Of a DNA stretch of 64,000 nt, positions 54,711 to 63,674 are shown piece after piece (the first letter of the stretch is position 1; every line of letters starts with the position of its first letter). The stretch comes from Cellulomonas timonensis. Its GTDB lineage: Bacteria > Actinomycetota > Actinomycetes > Actinomycetales > Cellulomonadaceae. The stretch is from positions 854,017 through 918,016 of the forward strand of contig NZ_FCOT01000012.1 of the NCBI RefSeq assembly GCF_900046455.1, read 5' to 3'. The translations under genes and the position numbers were made by a program. The notes under the pieces were generated by a model. The model had not been told where the DNA came from, made no database searches, and was given only the letters and a program-made list of their open reading frames with translations.

Positions 54711-55619
54711 GTGCGGAGACAGGCGGCTGCCCGAGGGCGAGCGAGGCGGGGCTGGCCCGCGCATGGCGCGCAGGCCGGTGGGCGCAGCGCGCGGAGTGCC
54801 GCCGTGGCAGCGCTCGGCGCCGCGGTGCTCGGAGCCGCAGTGCTCGCGGGCTGCACCGGGCTCCCGACGACGACTCCCCCGACCAGCGCGGACACCTCCG
54901 CTCCCACAGCAACGGCAACGCCCGACGCCGCACGGCCCACCGCCGACGAGATCCGCGCCCAGGGCGTCCCCCTCACCGCAGAGGGAGTGACGCTCACCGT
55001 GATGACCCCGGGAGCGACCCCCGACGCCGAGGCCCTCGACGACGGGTCGGCGCGGCTCACCCTCGACGTGCCGGACGGCTCGGCGGCGCCTGCGCTGGTC
55101 GTGACGCTCGCGGCGCCCTCGGGCAGCGTGTTCGAGGTTCAGGTGGACGGCTCGGTGGTGCTGCGCGCGGCGGACGGGTCGTTCGCCGGCGGCCTCGCGG
55201 CGCCGACCGCCCGAGCCTCGGAGGGCGCTGTGACGGCGAAGTTCTCCGCCGTCGCCGAGGACGTGCTCGACCTCACCGTCTCCTCGCTGACCGGCGACGC
55301 GACGTTGGCGGCGGGCTCCGCGACGCTCTGGCTCGGCGCCCGCATGCTCGACAGCCCCGCCGACTGGGGTGAGCGGGAGGGCGGCCGGTCGCTCGCGGTG
55401 CGGCCCACCGCGTGGGCGCGCGCCGGGGGCCTGGCCGCGCAAGAGGGCGTGTGGGCGGCGGTCATCGCGCAGGAGCCCGAGGCCGACACGAACGGGATGC
55501 GCGATCAGCTGCTCTGCCACGCGCTCGGGGCCCCGGACAAGGAGTCCTGGAACCTCGAGCCGTGGCGGCCCGACGTCGGCTCCTTCGCGACGCTCGCGGC
55601 CCGCTGCAACCCCACCTGA
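54711..55619 (+). CDS. DUF2599 lipoprotein
   Basis: About 302 codons. After an Arg-rich start comes a lipoprotein signal (AAVAALGAAVLGAAVLAGC, lipobox LAGC), a Thr/Pro-rich spacer, a beta-rich middle region, and the C-terminal DUF2599 domain: AVRPTAWARAGG, QEGVWAAVIAQEPEADTNGM, RDQLLCHALGAPDKESWNLE, PWRPDVGSF. Exported and lipid-anchored. Function unknown. The true start may be a later GTG or ATG within the first 25 codons. Confidence 0.83.
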   Translation: MRRQAAARGRARRGWPAHGAQAGGRSARSAAVAALGAAVLGAAVLAGCTGLPTTTPPTSADTSAPTATATPDAARPTADEIRAQGVPLTAEGVTLTVMTPGATPDAEALDDGSARLTLDVPDGSAAPALVVTLAAPSGSVFEVQVDGSVVLRAADGSFAGGLAAPTARASEGAVTAKFSAVAEDVLDLTVSSLTGDATLAAGSATLWLGARMLDSPADWGEREGGRSLAVRPTAWARAGGLAAQEGVWAAVIAQEPEADTNGMRDQLLCHALGAPDKESWNLEPWRPDVGSFATLAARCNPT

Positions 55620-55662
55620 AAACTGCCCGCGCGCGGCAGGCCCGGCGTGGCACGCTCGGAGC

Positions 55663-56319
55663 ATGGTGCCCACCGACCGGCTCGTGCTGTTCGCGCTGGC
55701 GAGCGTCTCGCTGATCCTCGTGCCCGGCCCGTCCGTGGGCTTCATCCTCGCGACGACGCTGCGGCACGGTCGCGCCTCGGGCCTCGCGGCCACCGCCGGG
55801 ATCGAGCTCGGGTACCTGGTGCATGTGCTGGCCGCCGTGGCGGGGCTGTCCGCTGTGGTGGTGGCCAGCGCGAGCATGTTCACGGCCGTGAAGGTGGTGG
55901 GCGCGGCGTGGCTCGTGTGGTTGGCGGTGCGCTCGTGGCGGGCCAGGACGCCGGGCACCCTCGCCGACACCCGGGATCCGGAGGGCGCCAAGGGCGGGGC
56001 GAGATCGGCCACGTCGGCCGGGGCGTTCCGCGCGGGCCTGCTGGTCGGCGCGCTCAACCCGAAGACTGCTGTGTTCTACCTGGCGTTCCTCCCGCAGTTC
56101 GTCGTGCCCGCGGCCGGGCCGGTGTCCCTCCAGCTCCTCACCCTGGGCCTGCTGTTCATCGCGTTGGCGTGGGTGCTCGACTCGATGTGGGCGCTCGCGG
56201 GCGGAGCAGTGCGGCGGTTCCTGCCCCGGCTGCGGATGCGGGTGCTGGACCGGGTCTCGGCGGGCGTCTACGCGGCGCTCGCGGCGGTGACCCTCACCGC
56301 CCGACGTGTCGCCGCATGA
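55663..56319 (+). CDS. LysE/RhtB-family exporter
   Basis: 218 residues, six hydrophobic segments. SLILVPGPSVGFILATTLRH holds the PGP motif of the first helix, and AGLLVGALNPKTAVFYLAFL with PQFV is the family block after the third. Exports amino acids such as homoserine/threonine or lysine in related proteins; substrate not determinable. The loop at ~105-120 is charged. ATG 55663. Confidence 0.9.
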   Translation: MVPTDRLVLFALASVSLILVPGPSVGFILATTLRHGRASGLAATAGIELGYLVHVLAAVAGLSAVVVASASMFTAVKVVGAAWLVWLAVRSWRARTPGTLADTRDPEGAKGGARSATSAGAFRAGLLVGALNPKTAVFYLAFLPQFVVPAAGPVSLQLLTLGLLFIALAWVLDSMWALAGGAVRRFLPRLRMRVLDRVSAGVYAALAAVTLTARRVAA

Positions 56320-56374
56320 TCTGACCCGGGGTGGTGACGGCTACGGTCGTGGGCAACACCGGCGAAGGAGTGCT

Positions 56375-57397
56375 GTGCCCACCGACCCTGAGGTGACCGC
56401 GCATGAGCGCGAGATCACTGAGGCCGTAAATCTGTGCTTGCCCTCGGGCCGGCTGAACCCTGCGGCAGTGGGGTGGAGCCGCCGCCCGCTGCACCGCACG
56501 GAGTTGCGCGGCTGGGGCCGGGCCAAGCGGTGGGAGTACTGGGGGGTGATGACCCCGACGCATGTCATCGGGGTGACGGTGGCGAGCCTGGACTACGCGG
56601 CGCAGCACCAGGTGTGGGTGCTCGATCGCGCGACGGGCGAGGAGATCGACCACGTCGCTGTGGTCCCGTTCGCGCGCGGCGCGGTGCTGCCAGCAAGCCT
56701 GGGACTTGGCCCCGCGAGTGCGACCGCGCGCGGGTTGGAGATCACGCTCACGGAGGGTGACAGCCGCACGCTGCTGCGCGCCCGCACCGATCGGGTCGTG
56801 GTGGACCTGCTCTCGATGCCGGAGGAGGGCCACGAGAGCCTGGGCGTCGTGGTGCCGTGGAGCGACCGCCAGTTCCAGTACACCGTGAAGGACGTCGCCC
56901 GGCCGGTGACGGGGACGCTCGTGGTGGACGGGGTGGCCCATGACGTGCCCGACGGCGCCTCGTGGGCGGTGCTCGACCATGGGCGCGGCCGGTGGCCGTA
57001 CTCGATGCGCTGGAACTGGGGCGCGGGCAGCGGCAGGGTCGACGGCGCCGTGGTGGGGGTGCAGGTGGGCGGCCGGTGGACCGACGGCACGGGCTCCACG
57101 GAGAACGCGCTGCTGCTCAATGGGCGGCTGCACAAGAACAGCGACGAGCTCGTGTGGGAGTACGACCGCGCCGACTGGCTCGCGCCGTGGCAGGTGCACG
57201 ATGCCGGACGCGAGCGCGTGGACCTGGAGTTCACGCCATTCCACGAGCGCGCCTCGCGGATGAACCTGGGCGTCGTGGCAGGTGAGACCCATCAGTGCTT
57301 CGGCACGTGGGCCGGGTGGATGAGCACGGACACGGGCGAGCGGGTGCGCGTCGACGGGATCGAGGGCTGGGCCGAGGAGGCGCGGAACCGCTGGTGA
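56375..57397 (+). CDS. DUF2804 family protein
   Basis: 340 residues from GTG 56375 with AAGGAG four bases before it. The beta-rich body carries the family pattern: RWEYWGVMTPTHVIGVTVAS, WAVLDHGRGRWPYSMRWNWG, RVDGAVVGVQVGGRWTDGTG, STENALLLNGRLHKNSDELV and GTWAGWMSTDTGE. DUF2804 proteins resemble lipocalin-like hydroxylases/isomerases of the carotenoid 1,2-hydratase fold; no enzyme activity is assigned here. Confidence 0.87.
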   Translation: MPTDPEVTAHEREITEAVNLCLPSGRLNPAAVGWSRRPLHRTELRGWGRAKRWEYWGVMTPTHVIGVTVASLDYAAQHQVWVLDRATGEEIDHVAVVPFARGAVLPASLGLGPASATARGLEITLTEGDSRTLLRARTDRVVVDLLSMPEEGHESLGVVVPWSDRQFQYTVKDVARPVTGTLVVDGVAHDVPDGASWAVLDHGRGRWPYSMRWNWGAGSGRVDGAVVGVQVGGRWTDGTGSTENALLLNGRLHKNSDELVWEYDRADWLAPWQVHDAGRERVDLEFTPFHERASRMNLGVVAGETHQCFGTWAGWMSTDTGERVRVDGIEGWAEEARNRW

Positions 57398-57772
57398 GGC
57401 GCCTGTCCGCCACGAGGTTGTCGGTCCGACCCTCGCCGACCACCTGGTAACCTCACGGCATCATGCGCTCTCAGACCCTCACCACCACGTGCCTCCGCAG
57501 CTTCTCTGCGTCGAGCGCACGGTGTTGTCGCTGACCGCTTGCTGAGCGCGGGTCGCTGAAGCGACCCCCCGGCACTCCCCCGAGGCCCTCGCCTCACCCG
57601 CCGATCCGTCGGCATCCCTGACGTCCCCGCGCGCCCTCCTCCGATGATGCGGCGCGCGCCCGTCGCACCCCCTCTCCCGTTCCTGGCATCCCCAGGGCGG
57701 AGCCCTGTCTCTATACCACTTCGGCGGCGGCGGCCGACCTTACGCGGGTAGACCCGGGGGCGCCGGCGTCAT
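57398..57772 (+). promoter_or_regulatory. Structured leader region of the peptide ABC operon
   Basis: 375 bases containing the promoter area, the leader peptide, then hairpins at 57551-57568 (GGGTCGC-TGAA-GCGACCC), a GC-rich stem around 57638-57661 (GCGCGC..GCGCGC), and 57693-57707 (CAGGGC-GGA-GCCCTG followed by TCTCTAT). The last looks like an intrinsic terminator, so the arrangement fits transcription attenuation. Confidence 0.5.
57463..57534 (+). CDS. 23-residue Cys-Cys leader peptide (sulfur attenuator type)
   Basis: ATG 57463 opens a 23-codon frame beginning MRSQTLTTTCLRSF and ending SARCCR then TGA. Actinobacterial ORFs of this kind, with a run of cysteine codons next to the stop and lying upstream of sulfur-uptake transporters, are thought to act as attenuation leaders: ribosomes stall at Cys codons when cysteine is scarce. 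A 7-bp hairpin begins 17 bases after the stop. It precedes the peptide ABC transporter by 239 bases. Confidence 0.68.
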   Translation: MRSQTLTTTCLRSFSASSARCCR

Positions 57773-59332
57773 GTGAGAGAAAAATATCATGCGCAGCACG
57801 CGACAGAGCTAGACACAGCGAGGCGATCCCGACTGTTCCCCGCCGCCGCGCTCGCCCTCGCCGCCTCCCTGGCGCTGGCGGCGTGCGGTGGTGGCTCCGG
57901 CTCCACTGACGCCGGCGGCTCCACGCCCGGCGCCTCCGAGGCCGAGATCGTCATCGGCTCGACGAACGAGCCCACCGGGCTGGTCCGCAATGTCGGCGGC
58001 TCCTCCGGCGTCTCGCAGACCATGACGCGCAACGTCTTCGAGGGCCTGACCTCGGTGGACGTCGACGGCGCCGTGATACCGACGCTGGCCGAGAGCTGGG
58101 ACGCCTCCGAGGACGGCCTGACGGTCACGTTCCACCTGCAGACCGATGTCGTGTTCCACGACGGCACGCCGTTCACCTCCGCCGATGTCGCGTGGAGCAT
58201 CTCGCAGGCCATCGCGCCGGAGTCGAAGAGCGCGCGCAAGGCCGACCTGTCGGTGATCCAGGACATCGCCACGCCCGACGACGCCACTGTGGTGCTCACA
58301 CTGGCCCGCCGCAGCCAGGCGCTGCCGTTCTACCTGGCGTCCGTCACCATCGTGAAGGATGGCGACACGGAGCTGAGCAGCGACAACGGCACCGGCCCGT
58401 ACCGGTTCGCCGAGTGGACGCAGGGCGACCACCTGACCATCGAGCGTTTCGACGACTACTGGGGCGAGCCGGCTAAGAACATCGGCGTCACGTTCCGCTT
58501 CTTCAAGGACACGACGGCGCTGAACAACGCGCTGCTCACCGGCGACCTGGACCTGGTCATCGCGGAGGACTCCCCCGACCAGCTCGTGCAGTTCGAGGGC
58601 AACCCGGACTTCACGATCACGGAGGGCACGTCGACGACCAAGCAGATCTGGACGTTCAACAACCGCATCGCGCCGTTCTCCGACGTGCGGGTGCGCCAGG
58701 CGCTGTACAAGGCGCTGGACCGCGACAAGATCCGCTCGGCCGTGTGGGACTCCTACGGCACGGTCATCGGCTCGATGGTGCCGCCCACCGACGACTGGTT
58801 CGTCGACCAGGCCGACGTGCACGCGTACGACCCGGCCGCGGCCAAGGCCCTGCTCGCCGAGGCCGGCGTCACCGACTTGGCGTTCTCCCTCGACTACGTC
58901 GCCGGGGACAACAACGAGACGATCGTGCAGCTCATCAAGGCGGACCTCGCGGCCGTGGGCGTCACGCTGAACCTCAACCCGATCGACGACGCGACCTGGT
59001 ACCAGAAGATCTACACGGACAAGGACTACGAGACCACCCTGATGGGCCACGTGAACCCGCGTGACCTGGTCTGGTACGCCAACCCCGACTTCTACTGGGG
59101 CTACAACAACGCCGACGTCCAGCAGTGGGTCGCCGACGCCGACCAGGCCGCGACGACCGACGAGCAGGTCGCGCTGCTGCGCAAGGTCAACGAGACCATC
59201 GGCCTCGAGGCGCCGTCCGCGTGGCTGTACCTCGACCCGCAGATCCGCGTGGCCCGCTCCGACATCAGCGGCTTCCCGATCGACCAGGTGACGGAGTCCT
59301 TCTACGTCGCCGACATCGTCCGGGAGGGCTGA
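57773..59332 (+). CDS. Oligopeptide-type ABC transporter substrate-binding lipoprotein (family 5)
   Basis: About 519 residues: lipoprotein signal (FPAAALALAASLALAAC), then the SBP family 5 fold with VFEGLTSVDVDGAVIPTLAE, FHLQTDVVFHDGTPFTSADV, DNGTGPYRFAEWTQGDHLTI and RVRQALYKALDRDKI. Captures peptides or related solutes (nickel, glutathione and others in this family). With the Cys leader upstream, a sulfur-containing ligand is the best guess. Start unusual: GTG 57773 has no ribosome site; ATG 57789 has GAGAG but is in another frame and stops after seven codons. Confidence 0.9.
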   Translation: MREKYHAQHATELDTARRSRLFPAAALALAASLALAACGGGSGSTDAGGSTPGASEAEIVIGSTNEPTGLVRNVGGSSGVSQTMTRNVFEGLTSVDVDGAVIPTLAESWDASEDGLTVTFHLQTDVVFHDGTPFTSADVAWSISQAIAPESKSARKADLSVIQDIATPDDATVVLTLARRSQALPFYLASVTIVKDGDTELSSDNGTGPYRFAEWTQGDHLTIERFDDYWGEPAKNIGVTFRFFKDTTALNNALLTGDLDLVIAEDSPDQLVQFEGNPDFTITEGTSTTKQIWTFNNRIAPFSDVRVRQALYKALDRDKIRSAVWDSYGTVIGSMVPPTDDWFVDQADVHAYDPAAAKALLAEAGVTDLAFSLDYVAGDNNETIVQLIKADLAAVGVTLNLNPIDDATWYQKIYTDKDYETTLMGHVNPRDLVWYANPDFYWGYNNADVQQWVADADQAATTDEQVALLRKVNETIGLEAPSAWLYLDPQIRVARSDISGFPIDQVTESFYVADIVREG

Positions 59333-59339
59333 GCTGCTG

Positions 59340-60311
59340 ATGGCCCGTCACCTGCTGCAGCGCGCGCTGGCGCTGCTGGTCTCGCTCGCGATCGCGGGCG
59401 TCGTCGTCTTCGCCGTGCTGCGGCTGCTGCCGGGCGACGCCGCCGGCACGTCGCTGGGCGTCGGGACCACGAGCGACCAGCTCGCGCAGCTCCGCAGCGA
59501 GCTCGGCACCGACCAGCCGGTCGGCGCACAGCTCTGGCAGTGGGTGACGGGCCTGGCCTCCGGCGATCTGGGCACGTCCTTCGTGTCCCGGATGCCGGTG
59601 GCCGACCTCATCGCGGCACGGCTCCCCGTCACGCTGCCGTTGAGCCTGGCGGCGTTCGTGCTGTCCGTGCTCATCTCCGTGCCGCTGGGCATCATCGCGG
59701 CGGTGCGGCGCCGTGGCGTCGTGGGCGTGGCCGTCTCCGCGATGGCCCAGCTCGGCGTCGCGGTGCCGGTGTTCTGGGTGGGCGTGATGCTCGTGTGGGT
59801 GTTCGCCCTCAAGGCGGGGGTGCTGCCCCCGGGCGGCTTCCCCCGGCAGGGGTGGTCCGACCCGGCGGCGGCGATCCGCTCGCTGACGCTCCCCGTCGTC
59901 ACCGTCGCCATCGCCATGTCGTCGGTGATGGTCCGCTACGTGCGCTCGGCGACGCTGGACGTGCTCGACCAGGACTACCTGCGCACGGCCCGTTCGCTCG
60001 GGTACAGCCGCACCCGCGCGCTCGCCCGGCATGGGCTGCGCAACGGCGCCGTGCCGGTGGTCGCGATCCTCGGCATCGAGCTGGCGACCTCGCTGCTGGG
60101 CGCCGTCGTGGTCGAGAACGTCTTCGCACTGCCCGGCCTCGGCGCGCTGCTGCTCGACTCGGTGCAGGCGCGCGACCTGCCCGTGGTGCAGGCGCTCGTG
60201 CTGATCATCACGGCCGTCGTGCTGCTCGTGAACTTCCTCATCGACCTGACGCAGCAGGCCATCGACCCGCGGCTGCGCGGCGCCGCAGCCACGAGGGGAG
60301 CGGCCCGATGA
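59340..60311 (+). CDS. ABC transporter permease, DppB type
   Basis: 323 residues, six membrane helices; begins LQRALALLVSLAIAGVVVFA with VLRLLPGD, and the cytoplasmic EAA loop reads DYLRTARSLGYSRTRALARH, followed by GLRNGAVPVV. Typical N-terminal GD..A..LG element after helix 1. Seven bases after the binding-protein gene; overlaps the next permease by ATGA. Confidence 0.93.
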   Translation: MARHLLQRALALLVSLAIAGVVVFAVLRLLPGDAAGTSLGVGTTSDQLAQLRSELGTDQPVGAQLWQWVTGLASGDLGTSFVSRMPVADLIAARLPVTLPLSLAAFVLSVLISVPLGIIAAVRRRGVVGVAVSAMAQLGVAVPVFWVGVMLVWVFALKAGVLPPGGFPRQGWSDPAAAIRSLTLPVVTVAIAMSSVMVRYVRSATLDVLDQDYLRTARSLGYSRTRALARHGLRNGAVPVVAILGIELATSLLGAVVVENVFALPGLGALLLDSVQARDLPVVQALVLIITAVVLLVNFLIDLTQQAIDPRLRGAAATRGAAR

Positions 60312-61225
60312 GCACCGACCTGACCGCCGGGGCGGCGCTGACCCCCGACGACCTGTCCGGCCCCCGGCCCGACGCCCCCGCTCCGGCCCTCGCCGCCGGT
60401 CGCGCCGCGCGCCGCCGCAGCCCGTCGCTGATCGTGGGCGCCGTCCTCGTCGGACTCGTCGCACTGGTCGGCGTGGTCGCGACGTTCTGGACCCCGTACG
60501 CCCTCGACGCCACCGGCAGCGGCCCCCGTCTCGCGGGCCCGTCCGCGGAGCACTGGGCGGGCACCGACCGGTTGGGCCGGGACCTGCTCAGCCAGCTCAT
60601 GGGCGGCGCGCAGGCCGCGATGGTCGTCGCCGTGGCCTCGGTGCTCGTCGCCACCGTGCTCGGCCTGACCCTCGGCATCCTCGCCGCCGCGACCACCCGC
60701 TGGCTCGACGTGGCCCTGGTGAACGTGGTGGACCTGCTCATCGCCTTCCCGACGCTGCTGCTCGCCATGCTGATCGTCACCGTGCGCGGCGCCTCGCTCA
60801 CCTCCGCGATCGCGGCCATCGGCATCGCCGGCTCGGCCGTCATCGCGCGGGTCACCCGGGTCAACACCGCGCGGGTGCTGCGTGAGGACTACGTGACGGC
60901 CGCGAAGGCGTCGGGCACCGGCTGGTGGGGCACCATCCGGCGGCACGTGCTGCCGAACATCAGCCCCACGCTGCTGGTGCAGGTCATGCTGCTGGCCGGC
61001 TCCGCGATCCTCGCCGAGGCGTCGTTGTCCTACCTGGGGCTCGGCGCCCCGCCGCCGCAGGCCTCCTGGGGGCGGCTGCTGCGCGAGGCACAGGCCACGA
61101 TGCTGGTGCAGCCGTGGGGCGCGATCCTGCCGGGCCTGGCCGTGGTGGCCACGGTGCTGGGCCTCAACCTGCTGGGCGACGGCCTCCGCGAACGCAACGA
61201 CCCGAACCTGAGGGGTGACCGATGA
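60308..61225 (+). CDS. ABC transporter permease, DppC type
   Basis: 305 residues: polar N-terminus, helix SLIVGAVLVGLVALVGVVAT, HWAGTDRLGRDLLSQLMGGA (the DppC signature GTDxxGRD), and EAA loop DYVTAAKASGTGWWGTIRRH with VLPN. Partner of the preceding permease. Stop overlaps the start of the first ATPase gene (ATGA). Confidence 0.94.
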   Translation: MSTDLTAGAALTPDDLSGPRPDAPAPALAAGRAARRRSPSLIVGAVLVGLVALVGVVATFWTPYALDATGSGPRLAGPSAEHWAGTDRLGRDLLSQLMGGAQAAMVVAVASVLVATVLGLTLGILAAATTRWLDVALVNVVDLLIAFPTLLLAMLIVTVRGASLTSAIAAIGIAGSAVIARVTRVNTARVLREDYVTAAKASGTGWWGTIRRHVLPNISPTLLVQVMLLAGSAILAEASLSYLGLGAPPPQASWGRLLREAQATMLVQPWGAILPGLAVVATVLGLNLLGDGLRERNDPNLRGDR

Positions 61226-62022
61226 GCCTCCTCGAAGTCCGCGACCTGACAGTCCGCACCTCCGGCGGGCGCACCCTGCTCGACTCCGTGAGCTGGTCCG
61301 TCGAGGCTGGCGGGCGGCTGGGCGTGATCGGCGAGTCCGGATCGGGCAAGTCGATGACCGCGCTGGCCGTGCTGGGCCTGCTGCCCGACGGGATGACGAC
61401 GACGGGCCAGGTGCTGCTGGACGGCGTCGACCTGCTCACGCTGCCCAGCCGCAGGCTCGACCGCATCCGCGGCGCGCAGATCGCGATGGTGTTCCAGGAG
61501 CCGCTCACGGCCCTGGACCCGCTGATGACCGTGGGCCGCCAGATCGCCGGGCCGCTGCGCCTGCACCGCGGGCTGTCCCGAGCGCAGGCCCGCGAGCAGG
61601 CGGCGGCGCTGTGCCGCATGGTGCGCCTCGACGACTACGAGCGGATCCTCGGCTCGTACCCGTGGCAGCTCTCCGGCGGGCAGCGGCAGCGCGTCGCGCT
61701 GGCGATGGCGCTCGCGTGCGAGCCGCGCGTCCTCCTAGCCGACGAGCCGACGACGGCCCTCGATGTGACGGTCCAGGCAGAGGTGCTCGACCTGCTCGAC
61801 GAGCTCGTGGACCGCACCGGCGTCACCCTCGTCTTCGTCTCCCACGACCTGCCGGTGGTCGCGCGGGTCGCGCGGGACCTGGTGGTGATGCGCGAGGGCC
61901 GGGTCGTCGAGTCCACCACCGTGGCCGACGCGTTGGCCGCCCCCGCCCACCCGTACACCCGCCAGCTCATCGACGCGGCCCGTGCCGTGACCCGGCTGCC
62001 GTTCACACAGGAGGCGATGTGA
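61222..62022 (+). CDS. ABC transporter ATP-binding protein, DppD type
   Basis: 266 residues: Walker [29 protein letters not shown], signature [15 protein letters not shown], Walker [17 protein letters not shown], switch VSHDL. The ending [10 protein letters not shown] is typical, but the C-terminal oligopeptide-ATPase extension with the Fe-S type Cys motif is absent. Overlaps both neighbours by four bases. Confidence 0.94.
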   Translation: MSLLEVRDLTVRTSGGRTLLDSVSWSVEAGGRLGVIGESGSGKSMTALAVLGLLPDGMTTTGQVLLDGVDLLTLPSRRLDRIRGAQIAMVFQEPLTALDPLMTVGRQIAGPLRLHRGLSRAQAREQAAALCRMVRLDDYERILGSYPWQLSGGQRQRVALAMALACEPRVLLADEPTTALDVTVQAEVLDLLDELVDRTGVTLVFVSHDLPVVARVARDLVVMREGRVVESTTVADALAAPAHPYTRQLIDAARAVTRLPFTQEAM

Positions 62023-62837
62023 GCACCGCATCTGGCCTCGACACCGCGCCCGGGCCTGCGCTGGCGGCTCCGACGGGCGCCCCGCTGCTCGAGCTCGCGG
62101 GCGTCGGGCGCTCGTACGGCTCCGGGCCGCGCGCCACCACCGCGCTGGCCGGCGTGGACCTGGCCGTCCACGCCGGGCGCAGCGTCGGCATCGTCGGGGA
62201 GTCCGGCGCCGGCAAGTCCACGCTGCTGCGCCTGCTCCTCGCCCTGGACCGGCCGACCACCGGGGAGGTCCGCTACCGCGGCGAGCCGCTCGCCCACCGC
62301 AACCGGGCCGCCGTGCGCCGGTTCCGGCGCGACGTGCAGATCGTCTTCCAGGACCCGCGCTCCTCGCTGGACCCCCGGATGACCATCGGGGACGTCATCG
62401 CCGAGCCGCTGCGCTCGCTGCGTATCCCCGGCGACCGCCGCGCGCGCGTCGCCGAGGTGCTCGGCTGGGTGGGCCTGGAGCCCGACGCGGCGACCCGGTA
62501 CCCGGCGCAGTTCTCCGGCGGGCAGCGGCAGCGCATCGCCATCGCCCGCGCGCTGGCGCCGTCGCCGTCGGTGCTGGTGGGCGATGAGCCGGTCAGCGCC
62601 CTGGACGTGTCCGTGCGGGAGCAGGTGATGGACCTGCTGCGCCGCCTGCGCGCGGAGCTGGGCCTGACGCTCGTGCTGGTCAGCCACGACATCGCCGTGG
62701 TCGGCCAGCTCTGTGAGGACACCGTCGTGCTGCACGACGGCCGCGTCGTCGAGGCCGGGACCACCGAGCAGGTGCTCACCCGCCCCCAGGACCCGTACAC
62801 CCAGCGGCTGCTCACAGCCGTGCCGCGCCTTCCCTGA
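62019..62837 (+). CDS. ABC transporter ATP-binding protein, DppF type
   Basis: 272 residues: Walker [30 protein letters not shown], signature [15 protein letters not shown], Walker [16 protein letters not shown], switch VSHDI, and [17 protein letters not shown] at the end. GTG 62019 has GGAGG five bases upstream within the end of the preceding gene. Completes the five-gene importer. Confidence 0.94.
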   Translation: MSTASGLDTAPGPALAAPTGAPLLELAGVGRSYGSGPRATTALAGVDLAVHAGRSVGIVGESGAGKSTLLRLLLALDRPTTGEVRYRGEPLAHRNRAAVRRFRRDVQIVFQDPRSSLDPRMTIGDVIAEPLRSLRIPGDRRARVAEVLGWVGLEPDAATRYPAQFSGGQRQRIAIARALAPSPSVLVGDEPVSALDVSVREQVMDLLRRLRAELGLTLVLVSHDIAVVGQLCEDTVVLHDGRVVEAGTTEQVLTRPQDPYTQRLLTAVPRLP

Positions 62838-62888
62838 CCGCCCGCGTTTCCCGTTGACCCGGCGGGCGCCCACGCCAAGACTGCCCGG

Positions 62889-63653
62889 GTGGACCATGAG
62901 ACGCCGCTGACCGGCGGCAACACGACAGCCGGCGTGGTGCGCGCCGGCGACACAGTGCGCCGCACGGCGGGCCCCTGGACGCCCGCCGTGCACGCCGTGC
63001 TGACCCGGCTGGCCGACGTCGGCTTCCCGCACGCGCCCCGCTCCCACGGCCTCGACGACCAGGGCCGCCACGTCGTCGACTTCATCCCCGGCCCGATGGC
63101 GCACCCGACGAGCCCGGGCGTCACGCCGCCGGACCTACGCGAGGTGGGACGCGTGGCCCGGGACCTGCACGACGCGCTCGACGGCTGGACGCCGCCCAGC
63201 GACGCGCAGTGGCACACCGCGATCGCCCCCGACGGCACCGACCTGGTGATCCACCACGACCTGGCGCCATGGAACCTGGTGCTGGCCGACGATCGGCTCG
63301 TGCTGATCGACTGGGATGGCTGTGGTCCCGGCACGCGCGGCTGGGACCTGGCCTATGCGGCCCACGGGTTCATCCCGCTGTCACCGGGCGGCCCCGGGCC
63401 GTCGGCGTCGGGTGACGCGTTGCGTGCCCTCGCCGACGGCTACCGACTCGACGAGGCCGGGCGCACCCGGTTGGCGGACCTGCTGGCGCCCCGCGCGTGG
63501 AGCATGTTCGACCTGCTGGAGGGCGGCCATCGCACGGGCGCCCAGCCGTGGTCACGGCTCTGGGATGAGGGCCACGGCGGCTACTGGCGTGCTGACGCCG
63601 AGTGGATCGAGGCTCACGGCGAGGTGCTGCGCCGCGCCCTGGGCGTGGGCTGA
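62889..63653 (+). CDS. APH-type phosphotransferase
   Basis: 254 residues, kinase-like fold. Catalytic loop VIHHDLAPWNLVLADD (HxDxxxxN) and metal-binding LIDWDGCGPGTRGWDLAYAA. The N-terminal lobe is short: TVRRTAGPWTPAVHAVL replaces the usual Lys-containing strand, with RR at the expected site. Members phosphorylate aminoglycosides, choline or other small alcohols; resistance cannot be inferred. Starts at GTG 62889, 51 bases after the transporter operon; no strong Shine-Dalgarno. Confidence 0.85.
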   Translation: MDHETPLTGGNTTAGVVRAGDTVRRTAGPWTPAVHAVLTRLADVGFPHAPRSHGLDDQGRHVVDFIPGPMAHPTSPGVTPPDLREVGRVARDLHDALDGWTPPSDAQWHTAIAPDGTDLVIHHDLAPWNLVLADDRLVLIDWDGCGPGTRGWDLAYAAHGFIPLSPGGPGPSASGDALRALADGYRLDEAGRTRLADLLAPRAWSMFDLLEGGHRTGAQPWSRLWDEGHGGYWRADAEWIEAHGEVLRRALGVG

Positions 63654-63674
63654 GGCCAGGCGTCGAGCTCGCCG

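Noticed and set aside
57398-57772. SAM or cobalamin riboswitch upstream of the transporter
   Set aside because: Conserved cores of these riboswitches (for example a B12 box) were not seen; the leader peptide with hairpins explains the structure better.
62889-63653. Aminoglycoside resistance gene
   Set aside because: Only the generic APH catalytic loop is present and the N-terminal ATP-binding lobe is atypical; resistance cannot be claimed from sequence.
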